Shown one piece after another: positions 35,979 to 45,082 of a DNA stretch of 64,000 nucleotides. The position numbers were made by a program, and so were the translations under genes. Source of the stretch: Gimesia sp. (lineage in GTDB: Bacteria; Planctomycetota; Planctomycetia; Planctomycetales; Planctomycetaceae); the NCBI RefSeq assembly GCF_040219335.1, contig NZ_JAVJSQ010000010.1:1-64000 (forward strand), given 5' to 3'. Below the pieces are notes generated by a model that worked only from the letters and a program-made list of their open reading frames with translations, was not told the origin of the DNA and searched no databases. Numbering within the stretch: position 1 is the first letter of the stretch; every line of letters begins with the position of its first letter.

Positions 35979-36521
35979 TCAGGGTATCTCAGGGTCAAAT
36001 TCATTGAGGAGTGAGCGAACCTTATTTATCACCTGCCCGTTTGGAATATGATGTATTTCGCCACCATCTGAGAATATTTTAATATAAAGTGACTCTGGGT
36101 TTTCTCGGAATCCAAGTCTAAACTGCATCACATTTTGAGAATTCAGGAGTAATCGAAAAGTTTCAGCGTCGCCATGGGGTTCGAGAATACGAACTTGATC
36201 AGGGTCAGTTTGTTTTTGCATTAGGATATCTAGTTCCTGTCCCCCAAGCATGTAAAATAAACGTGCGTTTTTTACAAATACTCGTCTTCTACCGATATTT
36301 GTTAATATGAGTTTTAAACCCCTAGGCTCATCGATAACGGAAAGTTGACTTTTCAGTTTTTGTAAACCAGCATGCCAATATATATAAATCCCCCACAATA
36401 AAGTAACTACTGCTGTTAAAGCTCCAATAATTGGTATCCATACCTCTGTCCAATCCGCTTTCTCTCCTTTGTCAGCTATCTCCTTGATCACCTCTTCTGC
36501 GATCAGTAGAAAACTATACAT
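35979..36521 (-). CDS. Membrane-anchored hypothetical protein
   Basis: A 180-residue protein has one clear transmembrane helix (about residues 28-49, WIPIIGALTAVVTLLWGIYI) and a cytoplasmic beta-rich domain. AAGGAA precedes the ATG. It is convergent with the Roco unit. Function unknown. Confidence 0.55.
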   Translation of the reverse strand: MYSFLLIAEEVIKEIADKGEKADWTEVWIPIIGALTAVVTLLWGIYIYWHAGLQKLKSQLSVIDEPRGLKLILTNIGRRRVFVKNARLFYMLGGQELDILMQKQTDPDQVRILEPHGDAETFRLLLNSQNVMQFRLGFRENPESLYIKIFSDGGEIHHIPNGQVINKVRSLLNEFDPEIP

Positions 36522-36592
36522 GATGATTTCCTTTCAGCTCATTGGTGATACATCAGAAATAAAAATTTATTATCCCTACAGCTCTTTAACTT

Positions 36593-37393
36593 CTAGTTGT
36601 CCTTCACAATCCTCTGATACCCCTTCGAACTCAACCGAAGATACTGAACCGAATCCAACTTCATCCGCTTCAAACAATCTGACAAATCGTGCCCTCCCCC
36701 AAGAACAATCACTTTGATCCCCTGCCCCTTCAATAAGATCTTGATCATTTCATCTTCCCGTTTCTCTTCTGCCTTTTCATCTATTTGAATCTTGCCATCT
36801 TTTCCAACTGGATTTGCAGCTTCAAAAGCCTCAGCATTTTCGAGAGGCAAGACTGACTTTAACTGTCGATTTATCAATAACTGAGCAGGAGCTCCCATCT
36901 GCAGCAAATCTCGCCGATACTGCTCTTTAAAGAACAGATCAAAAGTACCATCACCTTCTGGAACTTCGAATTCCCGAAGCGTTTTTATGAAGCTGTTGAA
37001 AGCACTCAGATTCTTCTCTGTTAGCCCTTCCATATATACTGATCGAACTTTGTGGTGCTTGATCAGATATCTCAGGATCTGTTTCTGTTCTTTCTGAACC
37101 GACTCCACATCATTTAGAAATTCAAGATACCGCTTATCGATTTCGGCCTCTGATAATTTGCCATCTGATAAATCTGAAAGGTCAGCGGCAAAATCTTCCT
37201 TGGACACATAGTGCCAATTCAGCAGATGAATGACGATCTGTTTTGGCTTGGGTTTTGTTGGTTTAGATGTGACTGAATAGACGCTGGGGAGTTTGCGGAG
37301 TTGGGTGATGAGGTTGGGATCATCGCAAAAGGATGCAGATGCTGGGAGGTGCAGGCATAAGAAGATGGAGGCACAGTGAGCTAATTTGAGCAT
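36593..37393 (-). CDS. Secreted protein, possibly TraB/ChaN-like
   Basis: A 266-residue exported protein has a signal peptide (MLKLAHCASIFLCLHLPASA). Blocks IVIHLLNWHYVSKEDFAADL, RSVYMEGLTEKN and VIVLGGGHDLSDCLKRM recall the TraB/EreA/ChaN fold, in which Glu and His residues line an active site, but the match is only by eye. The ATG is favoured over an upstream GTG because it yields a clean signal peptide. A Lys/Glu-rich insert lies near residues 205-225. Confidence 0.5.
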   Translation of the reverse strand: MLKLAHCASIFLCLHLPASASFCDDPNLITQLRKLPSVYSVTSKPTKPKPKQIVIHLLNWHYVSKEDFAADLSDLSDGKLSEAEIDKRYLEFLNDVESVQKEQKQILRYLIKHHKVRSVYMEGLTEKNLSAFNSFIKTLREFEVPEGDGTFDLFFKEQYRRDLLQMGAPAQLLINRQLKSVLPLENAEAFEAANPVGKDGKIQIDEKAEEKREDEMIKILLKGQGIKVIVLGGGHDLSDCLKRMKLDSVQYLRLSSKGYQRIVKDN

Positions 37394-37423
37394 GGCTGAA
37401 TGGATCACTTGAATTAAATAATG

Positions 37424-37452
37424 AGCCGTCTGTGTGCCTGCTCCAGACGGCT
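37424..37452 (-). terminator. Hairpin terminator
   Basis: AGCCGTCTG (37424-37432) pairs with CAGACGGCT (37444-37452). It follows the stop of the response-regulator gene on the minus strand; the T run is weak. Confidence 0.65.
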
Positions 37453-37506
37453 GTCATTGTACCTTATTTTGTTTTAGATGACATCTCTGTTTTTATTCAT
37501 CCGTCT

Positions 37507-38205
37507 TTAATTTCTCTCACTTTCTAACTCTGTGTTTGGATCAATTATCACACTCGAATTCAACTGGCTTTCAAGAAGCTCTAATTTCGTTTTCTGTTTT
37601 GCCAGTTCAACAATGTTGTCGACTCCAAGCTTCTCCAACAACGTCTTCCGACGCATTGAAATTGTTCGTTCCGATACATCAAGAGAATGAGCTATTTTCT
37701 TATTCGCATGTCCTTCCAGTAAAAGGTCCATGACAATCTTTTCTTCCTCAGATAATGTTGCCATTTTCTTTTCGGTTTCATCAAGCCATTTTCGAGCTAT
37801 GTAATTATCCGAATCGTGTTTGATAGCGGCAATGATATTGTCCCAGAGATCCTGTTCTGGATAAGGCTTGGAAAGAACCGACAAGGCTCCTGCGGAAATT
37901 GCATCAACAGTAAGCGGTACTTCCAAAAAACCGGAAACTAGAATCGCTGGAGCATGATACCCAGATACCTTCAACTGTTTGATAAGCTCCAGACCGTTCA
38001 TGCCTAGCAGCCGTAAATCTGTGAAGATGCAACCACAGATATCGGGATCAGTCTGATCTAAAAATGATTCAGCCGATTCAAATGAATTGGATGTGAATCC
38101 CATACATTCAACCAAGCTTTCAACTGAGGATCGAACGGACTCATCATCATCTATAATATAAACACACGGATTATAATCCGGTGGTAATCCAAGTTTGTTT
38201 CTCAT
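37507..38205 (-). CDS. FixJ/NarL-type response regulator
   Basis: The 232-residue protein has a receiver domain (VYIIDDDESVRSSVE, phospho-acceptor Asp in CIFTDLRLLGMNG, Lys in VLSKPYPEQDL) and a LuxR-type helix-turn-helix (LSEEEKIVMDLLLEGHANKK, DVSERTISMRRKTLLEKLGV). It is an orphan: no histidine kinase lies nearby. A partial copy of the dispersed motif (TTGCGGGTATG, 38224) is 20 bases upstream. Confidence 0.9.
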   Translation of the reverse strand: MRNKLGLPPDYNPCVYIIDDDESVRSSVESLVECMGFTSNSFESAESFLDQTDPDICGCIFTDLRLLGMNGLELIKQLKVSGYHAPAILVSGFLEVPLTVDAISAGALSVLSKPYPEQDLWDNIIAAIKHDSDNYIARKWLDETEKKMATLSEEEKIVMDLLLEGHANKKIAHSLDVSERTISMRRKTLLEKLGVDNIVELAKQKTKLELLESQLNSSVIIDPNTELESERN

Positions 38206-38539
38206 GCTCGTAGACTCACTTCATTGCGGGTATGTTTTTATACGATGGCCCTTTCGATTGAAGAAATATGGTGTTAAATAAGTGCTTTTCTAGTGGGTGC
38301 CAGTTTGTGTTGTCATACATTTCTATATCAGAAGTATAACACGCTCATTTGTATTGATTTCATGAAAAAAACATCAGAGAACAAAGATGTGTTCTCTGAT
38401 GTTATGGATCTATGAACTGACGACTTGGATCATTCAGGTTTTTATGTACGGGCTAAATTATGGACTAAGAAATCTAAAAGTTGATTTTCCATAACCCGAA
38501 GTGAATGAGGTAAACAAATACCACCATTCATTTACCTCC
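38206..38539. other. Non-coding gap holding a terminator
   Basis: No gene is supported. Besides the promoter region of the response regulator, it contains the strong terminator at 38364-38403 listed separately. Confidence 0.5.
38364..38403 (-). terminator. Rho-independent terminator
   Basis: A perfect 14-bp stem (AACATCAGAGAACA at 38370-38383 with its complement at 38390-38403) is followed on the minus strand by a T run (the AAAAAA at 38364-38370 on plus). It ends the two-gene unit at 38540-39246. Confidence 0.88.
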
Positions 38540-38848
38540 TTATTTCTTCGAGCTGTGATTTCTTTTTCTTTCTTTAAGTTTGGAGATGAGCATTTTTTCA
38601 ACACGTACAAACTCCTTGGGGCTTTGAGCAAATTCGCTTTCTGCCTCTTTGATGAATTCCTTTTTTTGCGAATTCGTTAGCCCAAGCGATTTGTGGGTAT
38701 CTTTCCAGAAGGTCTCTGCCACCCTTCTTCCAGCCATCTTCATTGCGGCAGGTAAGAGCCGCTTTGCTTCTTTCTTGAAATCTGCCTCCGTGTTTAGATT
38801 GTCGTAGTCGATTCCTTCCAGATCAAATTCGAGTTTTTTATCTGGCAT
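38540..38848 (-). CDS. Small charged hypothetical protein
   Basis: The 102-residue helical protein begins MPDKKLEFDLEGIDYDN and ends in a basic tail (KLKERKRNHSSKK). GAGG lies 5 bases before this ATG; an upstream TTG frame overlapping the previous gene is not favoured. Unknown function; co-transcribed with the gene upstream. Confidence 0.55.
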   Translation of the reverse strand: MPDKKLEFDLEGIDYDNLNTEADFKKEAKRLLPAAMKMAGRRVAETFWKDTHKSLGLTNSQKKEFIKEAESEFAQSPKEFVRVEKMLISKLKERKRNHSSKK

Positions 38849-38874
38849 GGTTTCCTCGATTGCAGGGAGAATTG

Positions 38875-39246
38875 TCAAACACGAATGCTTTGGACCCCAG
38901 TTCTTATAGCCTGCTCCATTTTTTCTTTCGCCTCAGTATGATCTTGTGGCTCGACAACCCAATGATCAAAAACATAGCCTTTTATATTCGCCATACCTTC
39001 TGAGACAAATACATCACATACGATGCACTCGTAAACATTAAAGTCTTCATCAGAAATTGTGATGGTATGACCTTCTTGTGCTAATACATTTGCAGACAGA
39101 ATGAATGTGTCAGGCAGCACTCGTCCCCGAGAGAAAGCATCACCACCACGAGATGGTTTTCGGAACGCTTTGCTCAGTCCTTTCTGTATTTCGAAAGTGT
39201 GTATCAGCACCAGAGTATTATCGTCCGTGATATAGAAGTATTGCAT
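38875..39246 (-). CDS. Hypothetical protein
   Basis: A 123-residue beta-rich protein (MQYFYITDDNTLVLIHTFEI) with no recognised domain. GGAGG lies upstream of the ATG. First gene of a two-gene unit closed by a strong terminator. Confidence 0.55.
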   Translation of the reverse strand: MQYFYITDDNTLVLIHTFEIQKGLSKAFRKPSRGGDAFSRGRVLPDTFILSANVLAQEGHTITISDEDFNVYECIVCDVFVSEGMANIKGYVFDHWVVEPQDHTEAKEKMEQAIRTGVQSIRV

Positions 39247-39779
39247 ATTGTTCTACCTCCATATTAGATAATCGTTATTGAGCAAAATTACTGTCAAAAA
39301 GAACTTATCCAGCTATTGTGTGGCTCAGATTATGAGACTTTTTGTTGGAGATAAATCTGTCGTGAATTGTAAGCCTGACGCATTGAGGCATTCTGTGATC
39401 GATCCACAGATTCAGCAATGATTGTTGCTATGCTTTTTGTGCCCCAATCCTGTCACACTTTCAATCCGAAAACAAAATGAGCATTTGGTGCAATTTCATG
39501 AAGTGGTACTTTCGATTATTGGTTGAATATACGACCTGTTCAACCTCTCAAAATGACATTCGATTCAGATATCACAAACTATTACCGGACACATCAACAA
39601 ATCAAATATTCATACTTTTATGATTTATCCAAACGACCAACTGATTCGTCACCTTAAAGTATGTGACCGGCGGTTTTTATGACATTGGCATCCATGTGGG
39701 CAACAGATTAGACCTAGCCTTCGATCAAAGAGGGTAATGAACTAAAATTACCGATGAGTTTTCAGGGAGGCAAAAGTCA
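39247..39779. other. Divergent non-coding region
   Basis: These 533 AT-rich bases lie between divergent genes. I see no open frame with a ribosome site and no stable hairpin; presumably promoters only. Confidence 0.45.
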
Positions 39780-40406
39780 ATGACAAGTAAACAGACACCA
39801 GAAGAACTCATTCAGGAAATCTATGTAGATGGAGTCCAGTCACAGTCAGGAATTCGATCCATCGAAGAACTGTCTCTACATGGCGAAAAAGGGATAGATG
39901 CCATGATATTCGCATTAGAATATCCACCAACCACCTCACTTTCCTCACATGACTTGGTGGATGCGATCTCAGAAATATTCTGGGCACTGGCAAGGGACAA
40001 TTCAGATCACCTGATCGATGCAATGCTTGAGGGAAGACTCGGCAAAACTTGGTGTTATTCGGCACTTGGAAATGCAACAAGTGAGCGATCAATAGATGTT
40101 TTGATTAATGGGTTGTCCGAGCAAGAATCAATGTTGCGATGGCTGTGTGTTGAAGCCTTGATTCAGCGAAAACACAAACGAACGATTGGTCCGTTAGTGG
40201 AAAGACTTAAAGATCGATCTGAATTGGTAAAGTCTTCCATCGTAACTGCGATGAAAGATCATGAATGGTTACGCTGTCCTGACGCTCTCCCACCGCTCCA
40301 GAAAATCAGGGAAAATAAATCCTTCACCAAGAACAGTCCCGGAACTTGGAAATGTGCAGGTGAGGTTATTGATCTGATCTCTGCGGAAAATGTTGACAAG
40401 AAGTAG
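39780..40406 (+). CDS. HEAT-repeat protein
   Basis: The 208-residue all-helical protein shows HEAT/PBS-lyase-like repeats (SERSIDVLINGLSEQESMLR, WLCVEALIQRKHKRTIGPLV, RLKDRSELVKSSIVTAM). Such proteins are adaptors. GGGAGG precedes the ATG. No partner is evident. Confidence 0.65.
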   Translation: MTSKQTPEELIQEIYVDGVQSQSGIRSIEELSLHGEKGIDAMIFALEYPPTTSLSSHDLVDAISEIFWALARDNSDHLIDAMLEGRLGKTWCYSALGNATSERSIDVLINGLSEQESMLRWLCVEALIQRKHKRTIGPLVERLKDRSELVKSSIVTAMKDHEWLRCPDALPPLQKIRENKSFTKNSPGTWKCAGEVIDLISAENVDKK

Positions 40407-40468
40407 TATGTATTTTATTCGTTGTTTACAGTAGATGAAGAAACTCACTTTACGGTGTATAGTGAGAC

Positions 40469-41449
40469 ATGGCAATGCGTAAGACTACCAATAATTTGTA
40501 CGATCCTCGCCACGATGGGCAGGCCATTCGCCTCAGCGACTTGCAGGTCAGCGGCAAGGCGTTCGATCCAGCCCGGACAAACTATTTCACGATCTATCTG
40601 ATCGAGAGCGGTTCGGGGACGGCGTGGGCTGACGCTTCTCAGTTTGCATTTGGTGCGAGTTCTCTTCTGTTTTTCGTCCCGTATCAACACATCCGTATCA
40701 TCCCCGACTCGCCGGTTCAAGGGAAAGTGATTCAGTTCCATGCCAACTTCCTCTGTGTTGAAACCTTTCATGCCGAGGTTGGGTGTAGCGGCATACTGTT
40801 CAACGACCCCTACGGCATTCCAGTCGTTCAACTGGACGAAGATGTCAAAATCAAGGTGCTAAGCCTGATTGACGATCTGCGGAGGGAACAGACAGAGCGG
40901 GCTCTTGCATTCAGTGAGGTAATGCTGGCCCATCTCAAGGTGCTGCTTATTCTTGCCACACGGCTCAAATCCTCGGACACAGTTCTCTGCGGTCCCACGA
41001 CACACGATCCTCAACACCCTGTCCTGATCGAACTCAGAGAATTGATTGAGAAAAACTATCACATTCTGCATTCCCCCTCAGATTATGCCAAACTGCTCCA
41101 TGTCACTCCCAAGACACTGGGGCGGATCGTGCGGGAGAATCTCGGTACCACGCCGACCGAACTGATCCGTGCCCGCATTCTAACCCATACCAAGTGGCAA
41201 TTGCTGCACACCCTGAAGCCGGTGAAGGAGGTTGCAAAGGAGGTCGGGTACAGCGACGAACTCTACTTCAGTCGCCTGTTCAAGAAAGCCACGGGCTATT
41301 CCCCCACGTTCTTTCGTGAATTCGAGACGGAAATCCGAGGCGGAAGCAATCTGTCCATGCTTTCGTCCCATGCGTCCATTCTCGATTCCGATGCAGTTGT
41401 CGATAATGACTCTCAGACGAAAAAGAAATCGAAACCGACCGGGGTGTGA
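40469..41449 (+). CDS. AraC-family regulator, RclR-like by context
   Basis: The 326-residue protein has an N-terminal cupin sensor domain (FTIYLIESGSGTAWADASQF) and a C-terminal double helix-turn-helix (LLHVTPKTLGRIVRENLG, VKEVAKEVGYSDELYFSRLF). Cysteines at FLCVETF and VGCSG could be redox-sensing. It lies 36 bases before a DUF417 gene like rclC; in E. coli RclR is the HOCl-sensing AraC regulator of rclABC. The pair is GC-richer than its surroundings, so it was probably acquired separately. Confidence 0.85.
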   Translation: MAMRKTTNNLYDPRHDGQAIRLSDLQVSGKAFDPARTNYFTIYLIESGSGTAWADASQFAFGASSLLFFVPYQHIRIIPDSPVQGKVIQFHANFLCVETFHAEVGCSGILFNDPYGIPVVQLDEDVKIKVLSLIDDLRREQTERALAFSEVMLAHLKVLLILATRLKSSDTVLCGPTTHDPQHPVLIELRELIEKNYHILHSPSDYAKLLHVTPKTLGRIVRENLGTTPTELIRARILTHTKWQLLHTLKPVKEVAKEVGYSDELYFSRLFKKATGYSPTFFREFETEIRGGSNLSMLSSHASILDSDAVVDNDSQTKKKSKPTGV

Positions 41450-41485
41450 AAAACTCTCGGTCTTTCCAACGAGAGGAGTATCGGC

Positions 41486-42055
41486 ATGGTGAAGTTGTTT
41501 GAACTGGCGGCCCGGATGGACAAAGTGGGTGTGGCCGTGACTCGAGTGGGGTTGATCGTGGTGCTGCTGTGGATCGGCGGGTTGAAGGCGTTTCCGTACG
41601 AAGCAGATGGGATTGTTCCTTTCGTCGCCAACAGCCCCTTCATGAGTTTCTTCTTCGCCGATGGCGACAATTACAAAGCCCATATGAACCCGGAAGGTGT
41701 GCTGAACACGGAGAACCGTGCGTGGCACGAAGCAAACCACACCTACGAATTTTCCTACGGACTCGGAGCGGTGATCGTGCTTTACGGACTGTTGCTCTGC
41801 CTGCATCCGTGGCTGCCACAAGCGGCGACCGTGGGGAGCTTTCTGGTGTTCGTGATGTCAATAGTCACCTTATCATTTCTCATCACGACACCCGAGTCTT
41901 GGGTGCCCAACCTTGGAGATGCCCAGCACGGGTTCCCCTATCTCAGCGGTAGAGGTCGGCTCGTCATTAAGGATGCTATCATGATGGGAGCGGCGTTGGT
42001 TACGATGGCGGATTCTGCGAAGGCGTACCTGCGAAAGCGGGCTTCTTCACAATAA
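41486..42055 (+). CDS. rclC: DUF417 (YkgB/RclC) inner-membrane protein
   Basis: The 189-residue protein has four transmembrane segments and the DUF417 signatures LLWIGGLKAFPYEADGI, FVANSPFMSFFF and TLSFLITTPESW. RclC belongs to the reactive-chlorine resistance system. GAGGAG lies 8 bases before the ATG. It directly follows an AraC-type regulator; rclA and rclB are absent. Confidence 0.88.
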   Translation: MVKLFELAARMDKVGVAVTRVGLIVVLLWIGGLKAFPYEADGIVPFVANSPFMSFFFADGDNYKAHMNPEGVLNTENRAWHEANHTYEFSYGLGAVIVLYGLLLCLHPWLPQAATVGSFLVFVMSIVTLSFLITTPESWVPNLGDAQHGFPYLSGRGRLVIKDAIMMGAALVTMADSAKAYLRKRASSQ

Positions 42056-42182
42056 TGACAATTTCGACCACCAATATAATTCCGGTATTACCTTTACTGG
42101 CGAATAGGAATGGTACAACTCGCTTGCGAAGCCCGAAACATACTCATAATCATCCTGTTCAGAGGATAAAAGAACATGATTT

Positions 42183-42223
42183 AAACGACGACAGCCATCA
42201 GTAACTGTTTATGGTGGTCGTTT
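42183..42223 (+). terminator. Possible terminator after rclC
   Basis: AAACGAC (42183-42189) pairs with GTCGTTT (42217-42223) and CCAT (42195-42198) with ATGG (42211-42214). The stem is interrupted, so confidence is moderate. Confidence 0.5.
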
Positions 42224-42331
42224 CCTTGGTTTTGTCCATATTTCTGTATAGACTAATTTCCTGTGGTTGAGCAGACTGAACCCGTTGTGTCAGACGATCC
42301 ACAAAGACTTTTTTTATGAATCGGATTGAAG

Positions 42332-42529
42332 ATGGCAGAAGGTACAATTAAGAGACTGACGGACAAAGGTTTTGGCTTTATCGACACGGGGAGCGGCAAG
42401 GACCTATTCTTCCACTCGTCAAACGTCGAAGGGGTAAGCTACGATGATCTCTATGAAGGACAACGAGTATCGTTCACCGAAGGACGTGGGCAGAAGGGGC
42501 CGATGGCGGAGAACGTCAAGCCGGTCTAA
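42332..42529 (+). CDS. Cold-shock domain protein (CspA family)
   Basis: The 65-residue protein is a single OB-fold with RNP1 KGFGFIDT and RNP2 DLFFHSS. It binds single-stranded RNA or [12 protein letters not shown] is the normal family start. A perfect hairpin terminator follows within 25 bases, so it is monocistronic. Confidence 0.95.
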   Translation: MAEGTIKRLTDKGFGFIDTGSGKDLFFHSSNVEGVSYDDLYEGQRVSFTEGRGQKGPMAENVKPV

Positions 42530-42553
42530 ACATTGAAAACGATTCAGGAAACC

Positions 42554-42585
42554 AAGAAGCCGACGCAATTCGTCGGCTTCTTGTA
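42554..42585 (+). terminator. Rho-independent terminator of the cold-shock gene
   Basis: A perfect 12-bp stem (AAGAAGCCGACG at 42554-42565 with its complement at 42571-42582, loop CAATT), with TTGTATT at and just after the end of the stem. Confidence 0.88.
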
Positions 42586-42666
42586 TTGAACATGCCCTTG
42601 TCCTGAAAGCCGATCACACCACCAACTCCAGTTCTTCAAACATGATCTTGATATTGGCGAACCACC

Positions 42667-43476
42667 ATGATCTTCCGCCTCTCCCAAAAACTCAATCAGA
42701 AAATCAAAACAGGTATGTTAGAAGCCCTTCCCTTACACCAGAACCCATTTGCTGACTGGTCGTGTCACATTTTCCCAGCAAATCGCCGTCAGTACATTTT
42801 GCTGAGTAATACCAAATCACTTTATTCCTGCGTGATGCCAGCTAAAGGTGTTACAAATCAGCACCGGTTCGCTGAAAATGCTTTGAACTGTATCAGGGAT
42901 TTTACAGCCGATGACGCTAATCAATGGGCGTACAGGGCATTCATTTCTCCAGAAATTGGAAAAGCTCAGTTTGCTAAAGCGTTGAATCGATCCGTAACAA
43001 GCTCAATGAATCAATTAGTAGATTGTGCTCAAGGATTGCTGACTGAATGTCAGATGTCACCTCATGAAGTGGGCTTTAAGCTGAATGATTTTCTGTTGTC
43101 ATCTATTGCTGAGAAAAAGTCAGATGGATATGGCAGACCAGAAGATGCGTTTCGGAGAATGGCGGAATCGAGGAAAATAGAAATAGCTGAATCAGATCTG
43201 AAAGAAGATGATGCAGCGGACAATCCCACAATATGGTTTATTTATATTCTCAGATGTGCAGATGAATCATTTTATACTGGCATCACTACTGATTTGAACC
43301 GGAGGTATGAGCAGCACAACGCTGGTACTGCTTCACGCTATACCCGTAGTCGTCTTCCAGTCAGTATGGTGTATCATGAAATTCAAGCCAACCGAAGTTT
43401 AGCTTTAAAGCGTGAACTGGAAATCAAGGCGATGTCACGCAAGTTGAAAGAAGAGCTGATTGAATCTGTGAAGTGA
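42667..43476 (+). CDS. DUF6933 - GIY-YIG nuclease fusion
   Basis: Residues 1-165 match DUF6933 (MIFRLSQKLNQKI, LHQNPFADWSCHIF, NRRQYILLSNTKSLYSCVMP, ANQWAYRAFISPEIG). Residues 190-269 are a GIY-YIG domain of the YhbQ/UPF0213 type (FIYILRCADESFYTGITTDL, RRYEQHNAGTASRYTRSR, and a Glu in ALKRELEIK). The nuclease part keeps the Tyr, Arg and Glu residues of the fold. The join is unusual; a defence or mobile-element role is inferred from context. Confidence 0.8.
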   Translation: MIFRLSQKLNQKIKTGMLEALPLHQNPFADWSCHIFPANRRQYILLSNTKSLYSCVMPAKGVTNQHRFAENALNCIRDFTADDANQWAYRAFISPEIGKAQFAKALNRSVTSSMNQLVDCAQGLLTECQMSPHEVGFKLNDFLLSSIAEKKSDGYGRPEDAFRRMAESRKIEIAESDLKEDDAADNPTIWFIYILRCADESFYTGITTDLNRRYEQHNAGTASRYTRSRLPVSMVYHEIQANRSLALKRELEIKAMSRKLKEELIESVK

Positions 43477-43557
43477 GGCTTTTTAAATCTATGGAAGACA
43501 AGACAATTGAGTATTTGAGCAATGAGATCATCTGGTTTGATTTGAAATATTGCATTT

Positions 43558-45003
43558 CTAATATGAAATCTTGCAATCGGGTATTGATACCTTCAATTTC
43601 ATCACCCCCTCTTTCGTGACATTTGTTTTTGTCAAATCCAATTTGGTCAGTCTTGTCAGCCCATTAAGATGTAGAAGTCCTGCATCTGTGACGTTGGTGT
43701 ATGAAAGGTCCAATGCCGTCAGTTTGGTCAGTTCTTTAAGATATTCAAGTCCTGCGTCTTTGATATCGTAGTTGAACCCAAGGTGCAATTCGGTCAAATT
43801 TGACAGTCCTTTGAGATGAACGAATCCTACATCGGTGATGTTGGTTCCATACAGACTCAATGTGGTCAGTTTGGACAGTTCTTCAAGATGCACGAGTCCT
43901 ACGTCACTAATGTGACTGGGTGAAAGTTTCAATATCGTCAGGTTCGGCATCTCTTTTAGATGCACAAGTCCTGCGTCACTAATGTTGGTGTCCTTAAGGT
44001 TCAATGTCGTCAGATTTGTTAACCTTTTCAGATGCTCAAGTCCTGCGTCAGTGATGTCGCTACCTGAAATGTGCAATGTGGTTAGCCCCTTCAGATGCAC
44101 AAGTCCTGCGTCACTAATGTTGGTGTCTTTAAGGTCCAATGTAGTGAGATTGGTCAACTTTTCAAGATGCTCCAGTCCTGCATCAGTGATGTCGCTACCT
44201 GAAATGTGCAATGTGGTCAGCCCCTTGAGGTGCAGAAGTCCCTTATCACTGATATTGGTGCCTTTGAGGTTCAAGTTGGTCAGGTTGGGCAACTCTTGAA
44301 GAGTCACAAGTCCCGCATTAGTAATCTTGGTGCTATCAAGGTTCAATGCAGTTACATCGGTCAACCCTTTTAGATGCACAAGTCCTGCGTCACTGATGTT
44401 GCAGCGTGCAAGTTCCAATGTCTTCAGATTTGACAGTCCTTTCAAATGCATAATTCCTGTGTTTGTGATCTTGTTGCCGGTAAGATTCAATGTGGTTAGA
44501 TTGGTTAACCCTTTAAGATGCTCCAGTCCTGCATCACTGATTCTGGTAGCAGAAATGTCTAATGTCGTGAGATTGTGAAGTTCCTTGAGATTCTGAAGTC
44601 CTGCATCTGTAATGTCGGTGTATACAAGGTGTAATGCGGTCAGATTTGTCAGCCCTTTAAGACGTTCAAGACCTGCGTCACTGACTTTGGTATAATCAAG
44701 ATTCAATCTGGCCAGTTTGGTTAGCTCTTTAAGATGAACGAGTCCTGCGTCACTGGTCTCACTAAAAGAATGATCGACCTGAATAACATTACCCGTGTCA
44801 TCAAGAGTAATTATTCCACCAAATGACTTGATCGCTTCGATTGCCTTATACTCAGAATCGATATCAGACTCTGGCTTGGTGGTAGAACCTGATTTGATCG
44901 GAGAGTCCGTGTTGGTGACAGTTTCCATACTGGTAGCAGGTTCATCCGTGTTACCACAACCACTGCACAACAGAAGAAAAATGAAAGTGTTGACAATCTT
45001 CAT
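43558..45003 (-). CDS. Leucine-rich-repeat lipoprotein
   Basis: The 481-residue protein has a lipobox (FLLLCSGCG), a low-complexity Ser/Thr linker, then about 16 leucine-rich repeats of 23-24 residues (LKGLTNLTTLNLTGNKITN). Two adjacent blocks repeat TTLHISGSDITDAGLEHL almost exactly, with a shortened repeat unit, showing a recent internal duplication. It should sit on the membrane surface and bind proteins. Planctomycetes carry many such genes. Confidence 0.85.
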   Translation of the reverse strand: MKIVNTFIFLLLCSGCGNTDEPATSMETVTNTDSPIKSGSTTKPESDIDSEYKAIEAIKSFGGIITLDDTGNVIQVDHSFSETSDAGLVHLKELTKLARLNLDYTKVSDAGLERLKGLTNLTALHLVYTDITDAGLQNLKELHNLTTLDISATRISDAGLEHLKGLTNLTTLNLTGNKITNTGIMHLKGLSNLKTLELARCNISDAGLVHLKGLTDVTALNLDSTKITNAGLVTLQELPNLTNLNLKGTNISDKGLLHLKGLTTLHISGSDITDAGLEHLEKLTNLTTLDLKDTNISDAGLVHLKGLTTLHISGSDITDAGLEHLKRLTNLTTLNLKDTNISDAGLVHLKEMPNLTILKLSPSHISDVGLVHLEELSKLTTLSLYGTNITDVGFVHLKGLSNLTELHLGFNYDIKDAGLEYLKELTKLTALDLSYTNVTDAGLLHLNGLTRLTKLDLTKTNVTKEGVMKLKVSIPDCKISY

Positions 45004-45082
45004 AGCATATCGTTCTTGTGAAAAATGAGATGGACCGAATACAGAAGCTTTTGCTCAATTATGTAAATCGCACACCGTTTAG

